Assembly (NCBI GenBank): GCA_964653285.1
Contig: CAZZEX010000026.1
Location: 1 to 50,748, forward strand
From: CAZZEX01 sp964653285
GTDB taxonomy: Bacteria; Chloroflexota; Anaerolineae; B4-G1
DNA length: 50,748 nucleotides
Direction of reading: 5' to 3'
A model generated the notes under the pieces. The model saw only the letters and a list, made by a program, of their open reading frames with translations, did no database searches and had not been told where the DNA came from. The position numbers and the translations under genes are program-made. Positions 23,060-31,528 of this stretch are shown here, piece by piece (position 1 is the stretch's first letter; the number at the start of each line of letters is the position of its first letter).

Positions 23060-23863
23060 TCAACCTCCAAAGTAACTGGCAAATGTTTGGTCTAACGTAT
23101 CGCTCTCTGTCGTATCGCCCCGATTGACATACCAACCATAAGATTCTGCCAACCGTCGCGCCTCCCCCACCATCCGCTCCCGCAACTCCCTCGGCTCCAC
23201 CACCTCCACATCCGCCCCCCACCCCCGAATCCACGGCAGCATCTCCTGCACCTCAGCCACCCGCGCCCGCCAGAGCAGGCTTCCGTCCGGCTGCTCCTCC
23301 ACCTGCTCCGAGCGATGCCAGCGCGTCTCCCGCACCCGGTAGGCCACCCGGGGATGGAAGCGCAGCACCACCTCCACCGGCTCCGCCTCAGTATACCAGA
23401 TACCCCAGGCGTCGGCCAGCGTCTCGCGGGGATCGAAATCGTCGGGGATGGTGTAGGGCTTGGCGGTCAGTTCAATGCGCTGGATGCGCTCCAACTTGAA
23501 CGTGCGCACCGCCTCCGGCGGCTTCCGCCAGCCGATGACGTGAGTGGTCTGGCCCACCGCGTAGGGCTCAATGAAGTACGGCGCAAAGTCGTAATCGTAC
23601 ACCCGCCCGCTCTCGTGCCGGTGCCACAGGTGCACCATCCGCCCCTGCGACCAGGCCCGCGTCAGCGTCTCCAGCACTTCCAGGTAGACCGGGTCGTGCC
23701 GCCGCGCCTGATCGTCCATCACTTCAGCCGAAGCGATCAGGTGTTGGCTCACCATCTGCACGAGCCCTCTGACATCAAGCACAACCGCAAGCCTGCCCCG
23801 GGCACCAGTTTCACTGCGCCCAACCTCCCCACGTTGATCGCCGATTGCATCGCCCTCGGCCAA
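23060..23863 (-). pseudogene. WYL-domain regulator lacking its HTH, chimeric 5' end
   Basis: From about residue 30 this is a WYL protein: RMVHLWHRHESGRVYDYDFAPYF, then TTHVIGWR, RTFKLERIQRI and a C-terminal WCX-like region ending near RRLAESYG. The N-terminal winged-helix DNA-binding domain found in such regulators is missing. Upstream codons come from the 72-bp duplicated segment (23789-23860), so the gene was cut by recombination. A shorter product could start at the ATG at 23758. WYL proteins near CRISPR systems are transcription factors that sense ligands; without the HTH this one cannot bind DNA in the usual way. It lies 3 bp upstream of cas3. Confidence 0.75.
23789..23860. repeat. 72-bp segment, copy 2
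   Basis: One mismatch relative to 4930-5001. It forms the junction between the truncated WYL gene and the cas8 remnant and supplies the aberrant 5' codons of the WYL reading frame. Confidence 0.85.
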
Positions 23864-23908
23864 AGCGACCAGCAGGTCTGAATTCCCCCACTCGCTATCG
23901 CCCTCCCC

Positions 23909-24031
23909 TGGCCGCGCCCGCCGGTGCGTTTCAGCACGTCGTCCACCACCACCACCAGCCCGTATGCCAGCAATGGGTCGGCGAATGTACCCTTGAACTT
24001 GTCAACGAACAACGAACAGGGCTTGGGTCAC
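23909..24031 (-). pseudogene. Remnant of a second cas8-like gene (5' end)
   Basis: The first 40 or so codons match the Cas8-like gene at 8788: the same AAGGAGATGACATT leader and GTG start (24031), then TFADPLLAYGLVVVV and DVLKRTGG. A tandem copy of the 7-mer CAACGAA (plus strand, 24003-24009 and 24010-24016) shifts the frame and brings a stop after 9 codons. Homology ends near 23909, where unrelated sequence leads into the 72-bp segment. It is a dead scrap showing that this stretch and the csx15-cas8 seam at 8674-8875 share ancestry. Confidence 0.88.
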
Positions 24032-24044
24032 AATGTCATCTCCT

Positions 24045-24230
24045 TCAGGTGCGTTTTTGGCGCGATGTGTCACGCACCGCCTGTAAGTCCAGCACCTCGG
24101 CGATCTCGTAGCGCGGCAGGCGGCCGGTCATGAACTGGCCGTGCTCGTCCACCGGATAACTTTCCCATCCGGTCAGTTCCAGCGTGAACGCCAGCCTGGC
24201 GGCGTTGAGTGGGGTGGAGAGGGTGGGCAT
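24045..24230 (-). CDS. 61-aa chimeric small protein with csx15 C-terminus
   Basis: The ATG lies one base after the stop of cas3' (24232). The first 38 residues (MPTLSTPLNAARLAF...) are unrecognised; the last 23 (YEIAEVLDLQAVRDTSRQKR) match the C-terminus of Csx15 almost exactly. It is probably a gene fragment joined to a csx15 tail by the event that left the cas8 remnant next to it. Expression is possible through coupling to cas3', but no function can be assigned. Confidence 0.5.
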   Translation of the reverse strand: MPTLSTPLNAARLAFTLELTGWESYPVDEHGQFMTGRLPRYEIAEVLDLQAVRDTSRQKRT

Positions 24231-24231
24231 A

Positions 24232-26304
24232 TCAGGTTTTGCTCCTTGCCCGCTCATAGATTTCCTTGAGCAGTAGCGCGTCTCCATCGAAGGCGAGCAA
24301 ACCTTGTGGATGACGGAATGTAGCGATACGCCAGTCCACAAAACTGCTTACGCTATCAGGCACGACAACGAAAATGTGGTCTTGATCCATCATCTTGTCG
24401 GACAATCTTGATGTCTTGCCTTCGCGGGTAAGCAGTACACGCCTGTTATGCTCGTTTCGCATCTCGTGTCGCATCTCGTGCGTAGTGTAAAGCTGTCCTA
24501 GTTTGCCTATCTGAACGTCAGCTTCGACGCGGCCCGCTTTGGTATAGCCATATATGACCACATACTCCTCGTCACGCTTGTCACGTTTGGGCGTGGGATT
24601 CTTGCCCCGCCGCAACAACATGCGCAGGTCGGCATCATACCAGCCTCCCTGCTCAATCCCATCCGTTGAGCGTCGTTGCTCCTCGCGAATGTCGTGCACG
24701 CGAAAGTTGACCGACGATGTGCGAAAGGCCATCCGCGCCGCATAAGCCCCAATCCACGGCAAGGCATCAGGATTGCGATCATGGAGTCTCAACCGTTTGC
24801 GCACCTGTTTGTAGGCTTGGGTCGCACCGATGCGAGTCACATAGTCAGTCAGGATGGTTTCTACCTTCTCCCGCGCCTGCTGGATGATTTCCGACGTTGC
24901 AGAGCGGTCGGCAGTCACTTCTTCAACCAAACGGCGAGCCAACAGCGCGGCTGTGAACACCCCACTTACAGTCCGCACGAACCAGGCATGGGCATCATTC
25001 TGGGCGTACCACAGCCGTACCTTGTCCTCCAGGTCGTCTCGTGTCAGCGGCTCCGTGATGGCATGAGCACCAGTCAGCACGTTGGGTGGAGCCAGCAAAT
25101 AGGCTGTGCCCTCTTCGTGACGCCCCACCCGCCCGAATCGCTGCATCAAACCCGCCGCGTCCCCTGCCTCGAACACGAGATAGCGGCACTTGAAATCCAC
25201 GCCGACCTCAATGGCGCTAGTGCCGACCACCACCAACTTGCCCTTGAACGAGCGCAAGCGACGGTCCATCAGCCCCCGATACTCACCGATTTGCTCTGGC
25301 GGCACATTGTACCTTTCGCGCAGCAAATCGGCGGCGTACATGGCAGCCATCACCGAGTTGAAAATGATCACCATCGGCACATAGTCGTCGGCAGACTTCT
25401 TGACGAACAGAGACTCCAACTCGGGTCGCAATCGCTTGAACTGGGCCAGGGCCGTCTCTACCGGTTCACTGCCGGGCGAGACAGGTAACAACTCAATGGG
25501 ATAGGCCACTTCAGGCTTATCTACCGTGGGATAGGGTGTGGGACTATCCACTTTCACCCGATGGGGAGCGATGACTGCATCCAGTAGCTCGTCAACCTTC
25601 TCGTCAGGCGTGGCGCTGAGCAGCACCGTCCGTCCGCTGAAGAAGCCATTGGCGCGGCAATAGTGCAGCATGAAAAGCAGGTGGGCCAACTCGATCCCGC
25701 CGTACAGATGGAACTCGTCCACGACTAGGGTGTGATACTGCTGCAGTGATTCAAAAACGGCCATCCCCTCACCATAGCGCAATGCCAGGATGAGAAACAG
25801 CGTATCGGGATTGGTTAACACGATCGTCGGCCCGCCCAGGTTGAGGATGTCAACCAGAGTTTGACCTTTGGTGCGGAAGTGACTCAAGCGGCGCATTGCC
25901 TCCAGATTGTCGGCATCCACGCGCACCAGCAAAACGTCAGCCTGGTTAAACGCCATTTTGTCGAATTCGTTACCTGCCTGGTAGATGTATGGTGTCCAGC
26001 CAAACCCCTCAATGAGCTTGAGGATACTCCGCTGCTGATCTTCGACGAGGGCATTGGTAGGGTAAATGAAGAACCCCGATTCTCCGTTGGCGATGACAGG
26101 CAAAGCCGCAGCCCGGGTCTTGCCACTGCCCGTCTTGGTCGTCAGCATGAAAGCGTCGTGTTTGTTCCACTCGTCGAAAAACACGGCCTGATGTATGTAG
26201 GGGTGCCACCCCGACCGTGCCGCCTCACAATCGGGGTGGTCACTCTTTCGCTGCTCGTAGTATGGGTGGCGAACTCGACGGATGGCATAGGACAGAATGT
26301 GCAT
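24232..26304 (-). CDS. cas3: Type I-D Cas3' helicase (no HD domain)
   Basis: A 690-aa DExH helicase. Walker A lies in TTKTGSGKTRAAALPV, the DEFH box in VVDEFHLYGGIEL, then LLSATP and motif VI RFGRVGRHEEG. There is no HD domain, as expected for I-D, where the nuclease HD is on Cas10d. It would be recruited to the I-D Cascade to unwind target DNA. I chose the ATG at 26304 (MHILSYAIRRVRHPYYEQR), directly after the csc1 stop; upstream in-frame codons overlap csc1. It is the last intact gene of the I-D operon. Confidence 0.92.
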   Translation of the reverse strand: MHILSYAIRRVRHPYYEQRKSDHPDCEAARSGWHPYIHQAVFFDEWNKHDAFMLTTKTGSGKTRAAALPVIANGESGFFIYPTNALVEDQQRSILKLIEGFGWTPYIYQAGNEFDKMAFNQADVLLVRVDADNLEAMRRLSHFRTKGQTLVDILNLGGPTIVLTNPDTLFLILALRYGEGMAVFESLQQYHTLVVDEFHLYGGIELAHLLFMLHYCRANGFFSGRTVLLSATPDEKVDELLDAVIAPHRVKVDSPTPYPTVDKPEVAYPIELLPVSPGSEPVETALAQFKRLRPELESLFVKKSADDYVPMVIIFNSVMAAMYAADLLRERYNVPPEQIGEYRGLMDRRLRSFKGKLVVVGTSAIEVGVDFKCRYLVFEAGDAAGLMQRFGRVGRHEEGTAYLLAPPNVLTGAHAITEPLTRDDLEDKVRLWYAQNDAHAWFVRTVSGVFTAALLARRLVEEVTADRSATSEIIQQAREKVETILTDYVTRIGATQAYKQVRKRLRLHDRNPDALPWIGAYAARMAFRTSSVNFRVHDIREEQRRSTDGIEQGGWYDADLRMLLRRGKNPTPKRDKRDEEYVVIYGYTKAGRVEADVQIGKLGQLYTTHEMRHEMRNEHNRRVLLTREGKTSRLSDKMMDQDHIFVVVPDSVSSFVDWRIATFRHPQGLLAFDGDALLLKEIYERARSKT

Positions 26305-26308
26305 CAAT

Positions 26309-27022
26309 CTACTCGATGCGGGCCAGCACTCGTCCTGGCACGTGAACGGCGTGATACGCCCAGCCCTCTTTGTGGCGCACCACGTAGTCGTCTCGCAGAC
26401 GCGCATTGCGTAGCAGCAGGTGAGGCGGAATGTTGACTGCATTGAAGGCTTCGACCTTACCACTCACGTCCAGCGGATTGACCAGGTGACTGGGCGCGAA
26501 AGCCTCGACTCGACGGGCTACCGGGCCAGAGATACCAGTGTAATGCACCCGGCAGGGAGAACGTTTCTTGCCCAGCCGGATGGCCCCCGGCGGTTGACTA
26601 CCGTCGAAAGTGAAGACGTAGAAGCCAAAGCGAGTCATAGGCGCCACTAACACCCGCCATCCTATCATCGGCGTGTTGCGATCGATAAAGTCGGGGTCCT
26701 GAGTTCGCAGAGTGCGGGTATCTATTGCATTCCAGGTTAACTTTACCTTGCCAGCGAAGGGGTTGTCTTCGACAAGCAAATCGGCCGGTGTAGTGTACAA
26801 GGGCATTTGTGCCAGGTCAGCCTCGTAAGTTGGGACTTGTTCAAAGACAATCCCCCGCTCGAAGCGACTCAGGGCATAACTGAGGGCGTAGTTGTGCACC
26901 ACTACCTCAGTTGAGGACAGACCGCTCACATCATAGGAAGCAAACCATAAAAAGTCGTGGGTCTCCAGTACGGCATGGAACAACCGTACACCGTGGTCAG
27001 CCAGGTGAATTGTCTGGCCCAT
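26309..27022 (-). CDS. csc1: Type I-D Cas5 (Csc1)
   Basis: About 237 aa, the I-D Cas5 subunit binding the crRNA 5' handle. The N-terminal LFHAVLETHDFLWFASYD and the VVHNYALSYAL segment that follows are typical of Csc1, and it lies directly after csc2. A GGGGGAGG precedes the ATG at 27022 closely; an alternative GTG start is at 27040 and would overlap csc2. The stop is 5 bp before cas3'. Confidence 0.88.
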   Translation of the reverse strand: MGQTIHLADHGVRLFHAVLETHDFLWFASYDVSGLSSTEVVVHNYALSYALSRFERGIVFEQVPTYEADLAQMPLYTTPADLLVEDNPFAGKVKLTWNAIDTRTLRTQDPDFIDRNTPMIGWRVLVAPMTRFGFYVFTFDGSQPPGAIRLGKKRSPCRVHYTGISGPVARRVEAFAPSHLVNPLDVSGKVEAFNAVNIPPHLLLRNARLRDDYVVRHKEGWAYHAVHVPGRVLARIE

Positions 27023-27032
27023 ATCCTCCCCC

Positions 27033-28028
27033 TTATGCACCGGTTTTCTTTGGCCTGGGCTTCGTTTCCTGATCTTGCGCTTGCCGGTAGGCTTCTGCGT
27101 CTCTGTAAGTAGAGGCGATGAACTCCTTGCTTAGCTCGAATGTACCCACCGCATTCACCAGGGCCTCAACCTCGGTTGCAGAGAGCACTTTCACTTTGCC
27201 TCTGTGGGCCGCATAATCCTTGTAGCATTCCAACAACTCGGCCACAGCCTCGGGCGTGACGCCGCTCACCTGGTGGTCGTACAGCTCCAGGGTCAGTTCC
27301 AGAGGAGTGATGATCTCCTCCCACCCGGCGACGATGCCGAAAACGGTGTTGCGCATGTCGCCGCCGATGCGCGACTCTGCGCCATAACGGTGTGCCCCTA
27401 GAATGGCTTTGAGAGCCAGCAGGAACTCTTCCCAGGTCACACTTTGCAGGCTGACGATGCTGGGAAACAGGGTGGCTGGCCTGACCACGTTGCGCGTGCC
27501 TAGCACCTGACCAGTTTTCATGTCTTGGTTGGAGACGGCGTTGAAGGTGATGGCTTCCTGCACTTCGTAGTAGTCAGCCAGGGAGAAGGCCGTGCTGTAG
27601 GCAATACGGTGCTTGATGTTGGCTGCGTTTCTCATGTCCTTAAACGCTGATGAAGCATTGGTGCCGCCATACAGGACGCAGCGTGGGCATTGCAGACACA
27701 GATGATCTTTCAGCCAGCAGTCGTGGATGGTCACGCCTTGCTCGGTGGCTGCCGTACGTAGCACCTGGGCCAACCCCCGCGACTCGACGGCCTTCTGCTT
27801 GGAAGCCAGGAAAGCCACTCGTTCCATCTGCTCATCTGCCTTCTGTATTGAGGCCGGTGTCAGGACTTTGTTGATCTCCCGCGTCTCCTCCGTGCGGAAG
27901 ATGGTATAGTCCAGCGCCTCACGCATCAACACTACTTGGATGGTTTCCTTGGTCAGTATGGGCTGAGGCGCGTCCACAAAGTAGTCCTTCAGTGACTCGA
28001 ACGCTTGGGGCATTTGTAGGTTGCTCAT
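27033..28028 (-). CDS. csc2: Type I-D Cas7 (Csc2)
   Basis: A 331-aa Cas7 backbone protein of I-D Cascade. Visible marks are a cysteine-rich insert HLCLQCPRCVLYGGT, the HRIAYSTAFSL segment, and AESRIGGDMRNTVFGIV near residue 210. The first ATG overlaps the stop of the 215-aa gene as ATGA, showing tight coupling. The C-terminus is Lys-rich. Confidence 0.92.
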   Translation of the reverse strand: MSNLQMPQAFESLKDYFVDAPQPILTKETIQVVLMREALDYTIFRTEETREINKVLTPASIQKADEQMERVAFLASKQKAVESRGLAQVLRTAATEQGVTIHDCWLKDHLCLQCPRCVLYGGTNASSAFKDMRNAANIKHRIAYSTAFSLADYYEVQEAITFNAVSNQDMKTGQVLGTRNVVRPATLFPSIVSLQSVTWEEFLLALKAILGAHRYGAESRIGGDMRNTVFGIVAGWEEIITPLELTLELYDHQVSGVTPEAVAELLECYKDYAAHRGKVKVLSATEVEALVNAVGTFELSKEFIASTYRDAEAYRQAQDQETKPRPKKTGA

Positions 28029-28672
28029 TCGATTTCCTCCTCTTCTTCAACGGGTTCTTCTTTCTGGGATCTCCAGAACTCTTTAATGTCTTCGGCTTTA
28101 GCCTTAGATTTGGCTTTTTGCTGCTGCCTCTTGCTGGGATAGGGCGCCTCATCGAAGCTGGCTGCTTCCTTCTTACCCCAAGCCTGTTTGAATGCCTCTT
28201 CGGTCGTGTACTTGGCGCGTAGGAAAACAACAAAGGCTTCACGCTTCTCAGCCATGTAGCCATGCAGCCACTCGTAGTGACGCTTTTGACGCAGATAGTA
28301 CACCGCGTCATCCACTTGCTCAATGAGTCGGCTACGTACTGCCACAGGTGCATTGGCAAGCAGACCAAGTAAACCTTCGGCCCCTTGACGCAAGTGTCCC
28401 AGCGCATCGGGTGACAAATAGCCTCCTTTGCTGCTCATCTGGTGAATACGTACTGTGTAGCCAAGCAGGCTTTCCAGGTTACGCTCCCCGGGGGCGACTT
28501 TGTTGAGCAACTTGCCTACTGGCCCCAGCACGGCGTACTTGCTGCCGGTAGCCCGCTTGCTGCGGTACTCGCCGAGATAGGCTACAAAGTGTCCGGCTAT
28601 CTCCTCAATTTGCTTCTTGGCAGCCGCCCAGTCGTAGGGCTGTTGCTGCACCACAATCAGTGATCGTTTCAT
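28025..28672 (-). CDS. Unassigned 215-aa I-D accessory protein
   Basis: This gene lies between cas10d and csc2 and overlaps both by ATGA, so it is certainly part of the I-D operon. The product is predicted to be mainly helical (YDWAAAKKQIEEIAGHFV, LSPDALGHLRQGAEGLLGL, VDDAVYYLRQKRHYEWLHGYM) and ends in a Lys-rich then acidic tail (EEPVEEEEEIE). It fits none of the standard I-D subunits. In characterised I-D systems the small subunit Cas11d comes from an internal start in cas10d; a separately encoded small-subunit equivalent is one hypothesis. A regulator or an anti-DNA accessory factor is equally possible. Confidence 0.8.
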   Translation of the reverse strand: MKRSLIVVQQQPYDWAAAKKQIEEIAGHFVAYLGEYRSKRATGSKYAVLGPVGKLLNKVAPGERNLESLLGYTVRIHQMSSKGGYLSPDALGHLRQGAEGLLGLLANAPVAVRSRLIEQVDDAVYYLRQKRHYEWLHGYMAEKREAFVVFLRAKYTTEEAFKQAWGKKEAASFDEAPYPSKRQQQKAKSKAKAEDIKEFWRSQKEEPVEEEEEIE

Positions 28673-31464
28673 CGTAGCACCTCCCCAATGGCTTCCAACT
28701 GCTGCAAGTCTTCAGTATACATAGTTCCTCCTTTTTGTTCAACGCGGCGCATCAGCGCCCCTTTGGAACGAGCAGTCAAAATCTGATACAAGTCGTTTCG
28801 TGATGGATAATCGGCTTTGTTAGCCAAGAGCGTGGCCGAGGCCAGCGCACGTAGCCAGCGAACGGTCTCACTTTGCGACAACCAGGCCGGGCTGAGTCTC
28901 TGCTGTGCTTCCTTGGAACGGCTGCGGGCCACCAGGTCACGCACAGAAGACAGTGGCGGCACGTAGGCCGCCCCACCCGTTCCCAGGATCAGCCCGTCCA
29001 GACTCTCCCTGTCGTGCAGGATGGCCACGCTACAGTCCAACCCCAGGGCAAAAGCCAGCGTGATCAGCAGTTGTTTGAGAGCGGCTTTGGTGTTAGAGTC
29101 GTATTTTGTGTCATCGGGTCGTGACTTGACTCTGTAAAGCGCGCTCTTGCCCGTGTACTGGTTGCTGCTAGGAGCCAACACCAGATTGGGCGTCTGTGCC
29201 ACAAACTCGATGGGCGAACGCAGCCCATACACTTTCTCACGGATGCGTTGAGATAGTTCGTCATCTATCTCTTTGTAAGTGATAGCCCGCGCCACTTCTG
29301 CCCAGTCGGAAAAATCTCTTTCCCACTCCTCCTTTGCTTCTTCAAGGTCCTTGCTGACCAGTATTGCCTGGACTTGCTTGATGACCTTTTTGAGGTTCTT
29401 CTTCACGGTATCATCCTTAGCACGGTAAGTAAACAACCGGACCCAGTCTTCAGCGCTCATCTGGCTAAAATCAGATGCCAGGGACTGCCGAGCCACAAAC
29501 CAGGTCATGTCCAGCCGCAAAGCCTCGTCGGGATCGGTGGTGTCGGCTGTGGCTACTCCCCTGACCAACAGTTTGATCTCGTCCAGTTTGTCTAGCAGAA
29601 CCTTGCCGCCGTAACGTCCCAGGCTCATGCGTGGCATCAGCACAATGAGATCATACGCTTTGTGGCCCAGGACGATCTGGCGCAACAATCGCTCATAGTA
29701 GCAGGCCAAGCATATCACTAATTTCTCCTGGTCGTATGCGAACTTGCGGCCGGTAAACCCGCCAGGTTTGTCCAGATAGTCTGCAAGGGCCTCCTTGCCC
29801 TGTTCGAAAGGCTGGTTGCAGATGGGGCAAATGTGCTCGACTGCCCGCTCGGTGCGGATGTTACGTTTGGCTTGTTTGTAGTAGACCAACTGTTGTTCTG
29901 CGTAATCTCGCACATCAGTGGTAATCGCCGTTGGAGCTATCAGATCCCCGACGAGCACCTCGGCAACTCTCTGGGCAAAGGTATCCACGGTCGGTGGGTG
30001 CTCCATTGCTCCGAAGCCTACGTCCCCAATCTTGGTCAGTGTGTCTATGAGCAGGGCCACCCGCCGCTTTTGTTCCAATGCGCCAACAGTGCCCTCTACG
30101 TCTAGATCTGGATTCTGCAGGAACTCTGCGAGCCTTTTCAAAGGCAATGCCCAGAAAAAGTCAACGGCAAATGCCTGATCCAAGGCAGGCATCAAGGTGC
30201 TGGTTGAGGTAAGAGCATCGAAGGATATGGAGCCAAATAGATCAGTGTACGCTTCCTTCGTGGCTGTTAAGCCTTTCCCGTCCATCAACTTTGTAGTTTC
30301 CCTGAAGAATTTGAGAACAGCCATTTCAGGATGGGCTTCTCCCATACGATCCAAGAGTTGGACCGCTTCATCTTTCGGTATATCGCCAGCTTTAGCTATC
30401 AACAGGTGGTGGTACTTTTCGGGGATCTGCTTCAGCAGCCTGGTTGTGTTGCTGACATCGGCCTGCTTTGCCAGAGCCACATCGCCAGTTTGATCAAGCA
30501 AACGACGAAAGTTGGCGTATTTCCAAGCATTGCTGGCTGTGACGTTCTTCCCTGGCTTGCGACCAGCCCGTTTTGTCGCTTCTCTAAGACACTGCCCAAG
30601 CAAACGGTGATCAAACAGTTCAGGTTTGGGCAAGAATCTCCGAAGGATGCCGCCGACGCCAAGGGCTGGCAGCACATCCGACTTTTCGAGCAATGCCTGT
30701 CCAATCGCCGTTGCTAGCTCATCCTGCACCATTCCGGCTGTGATAGGTACCAGTTCCTCAGCGCCTGGCCGCACATAGAGGGTACCCGTTGGGTAGAAAA
30801 GCATCGGTGTCCAACCCTGTTTCTCAAAGGCCGCTTGAGCCGCCCGGTGCAGCAGTGTCGTTGACACCCCACGCACGTGGACAACATGGTAAGCGACATG
30901 AACGTACTTATCTAGCGAGCTGCGGGCTAACGCATCTCGGGCAGCCAACAGCCCACCTGCTGAGGCTACGTTGTCCACGTCAGCCACCAGCCGCTGGAGT
31001 AGTATCATTCGCGACCCTGCATTCTGTGCCTCGGTAAAGATACGAGCCGCAGTTTGGACGCTTCTCATATGCAAGTTAGCCCCGGCGCGGGCATCATCCT
31101 GTCCCTTAAATTCCAACCACCCCGCCAGTGCCTCCACTGCTGCAACTGTGTACTCTGGTATCACGTGAGGCTCGTACTCACCCTCGCCCTGAATGTAAGC
31201 CTGCCACTCATCGCGTTCTTTGGCTACATCGTGGATGGCTATGCCCAGGATAAGGGCTTGCTCTTCTTCTTCAGACAGATGCAAGCGTGTTTTCAGGGCT
31301 GGCAATAGGGTGAGCATCACATCCAAGCAATTAGCTGAATGTTCCAGCAACGACTGTTCAAAGCCACGCCGTTTAGCGATCTTGTCTTTCCATCCCCGTT
31401 TGATCATAAATAGTAGGATTTTTTCGCGCAGTGCTTCGTATGAAACCTGTGTGCCTATGTTCAT
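28669..31464 (-). CDS. cas10d: Type I-D large subunit Cas10d (Csc3)
   Basis: A 931-aa Cas10d. The N-terminal HD nuclease has His42 (LLEHSANCL) and His78-Asp79 (LGIAIHDVAKE). A four-Cys zinc site appears as HICPICNQ and VICLACYYERLL, followed by the LIVLMPRMSLGRYGG palm-like region. No GGDD is present, in keeping with I-D, so no cyclic nucleotide synthesis is expected. It is the HD nuclease and large subunit for the I-D Cascade. GGAGG lies a few bases before the ATG. It follows the WYL regulator by 64 bp and is probably co-transcribed with it. Confidence 0.94.
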   Translation of the reverse strand: MNIGTQVSYEALREKILLFMIKRGWKDKIAKRRGFEQSLLEHSANCLDVMLTLLPALKTRLHLSEEEEQALILGIAIHDVAKERDEWQAYIQGEGEYEPHVIPEYTVAAVEALAGWLEFKGQDDARAGANLHMRSVQTAARIFTEAQNAGSRMILLQRLVADVDNVASAGGLLAARDALARSSLDKYVHVAYHVVHVRGVSTTLLHRAAQAAFEKQGWTPMLFYPTGTLYVRPGAEELVPITAGMVQDELATAIGQALLEKSDVLPALGVGGILRRFLPKPELFDHRLLGQCLREATKRAGRKPGKNVTASNAWKYANFRRLLDQTGDVALAKQADVSNTTRLLKQIPEKYHHLLIAKAGDIPKDEAVQLLDRMGEAHPEMAVLKFFRETTKLMDGKGLTATKEAYTDLFGSISFDALTSTSTLMPALDQAFAVDFFWALPLKRLAEFLQNPDLDVEGTVGALEQKRRVALLIDTLTKIGDVGFGAMEHPPTVDTFAQRVAEVLVGDLIAPTAITTDVRDYAEQQLVYYKQAKRNIRTERAVEHICPICNQPFEQGKEALADYLDKPGGFTGRKFAYDQEKLVICLACYYERLLRQIVLGHKAYDLIVLMPRMSLGRYGGKVLLDKLDEIKLLVRGVATADTTDPDEALRLDMTWFVARQSLASDFSQMSAEDWVRLFTYRAKDDTVKKNLKKVIKQVQAILVSKDLEEAKEEWERDFSDWAEVARAITYKEIDDELSQRIREKVYGLRSPIEFVAQTPNLVLAPSSNQYTGKSALYRVKSRPDDTKYDSNTKAALKQLLITLAFALGLDCSVAILHDRESLDGLILGTGGAAYVPPLSSVRDLVARSRSKEAQQRLSPAWLSQSETVRWLRALASATLLANKADYPSRNDLYQILTARSKGALMRRVEQKGGTMYTEDLQQLEAIGEVLR

Positions 31465-31528
31465 TCATTGCCTCCAGATTATCGCGATGCTGTTGAGAAC
31501 TCTGCCGGTTGTCACCCTACTGATTCGC

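Noticed and set aside
28025..28672. Glycoside hydrolase-like fragment, suggested by a short AWGKKEAASFDEAPYPS stretch
   Set aside because: The resemblance is limited to about 20 residues and the gene is locked inside the I-D operon by overlaps on both sides.
28669..29500. Internal start for Cas11d within cas10d
   Set aside because: I could not find a convincing internal Shine-Dalgarno/ATG pair by eye, so I did not annotate it.
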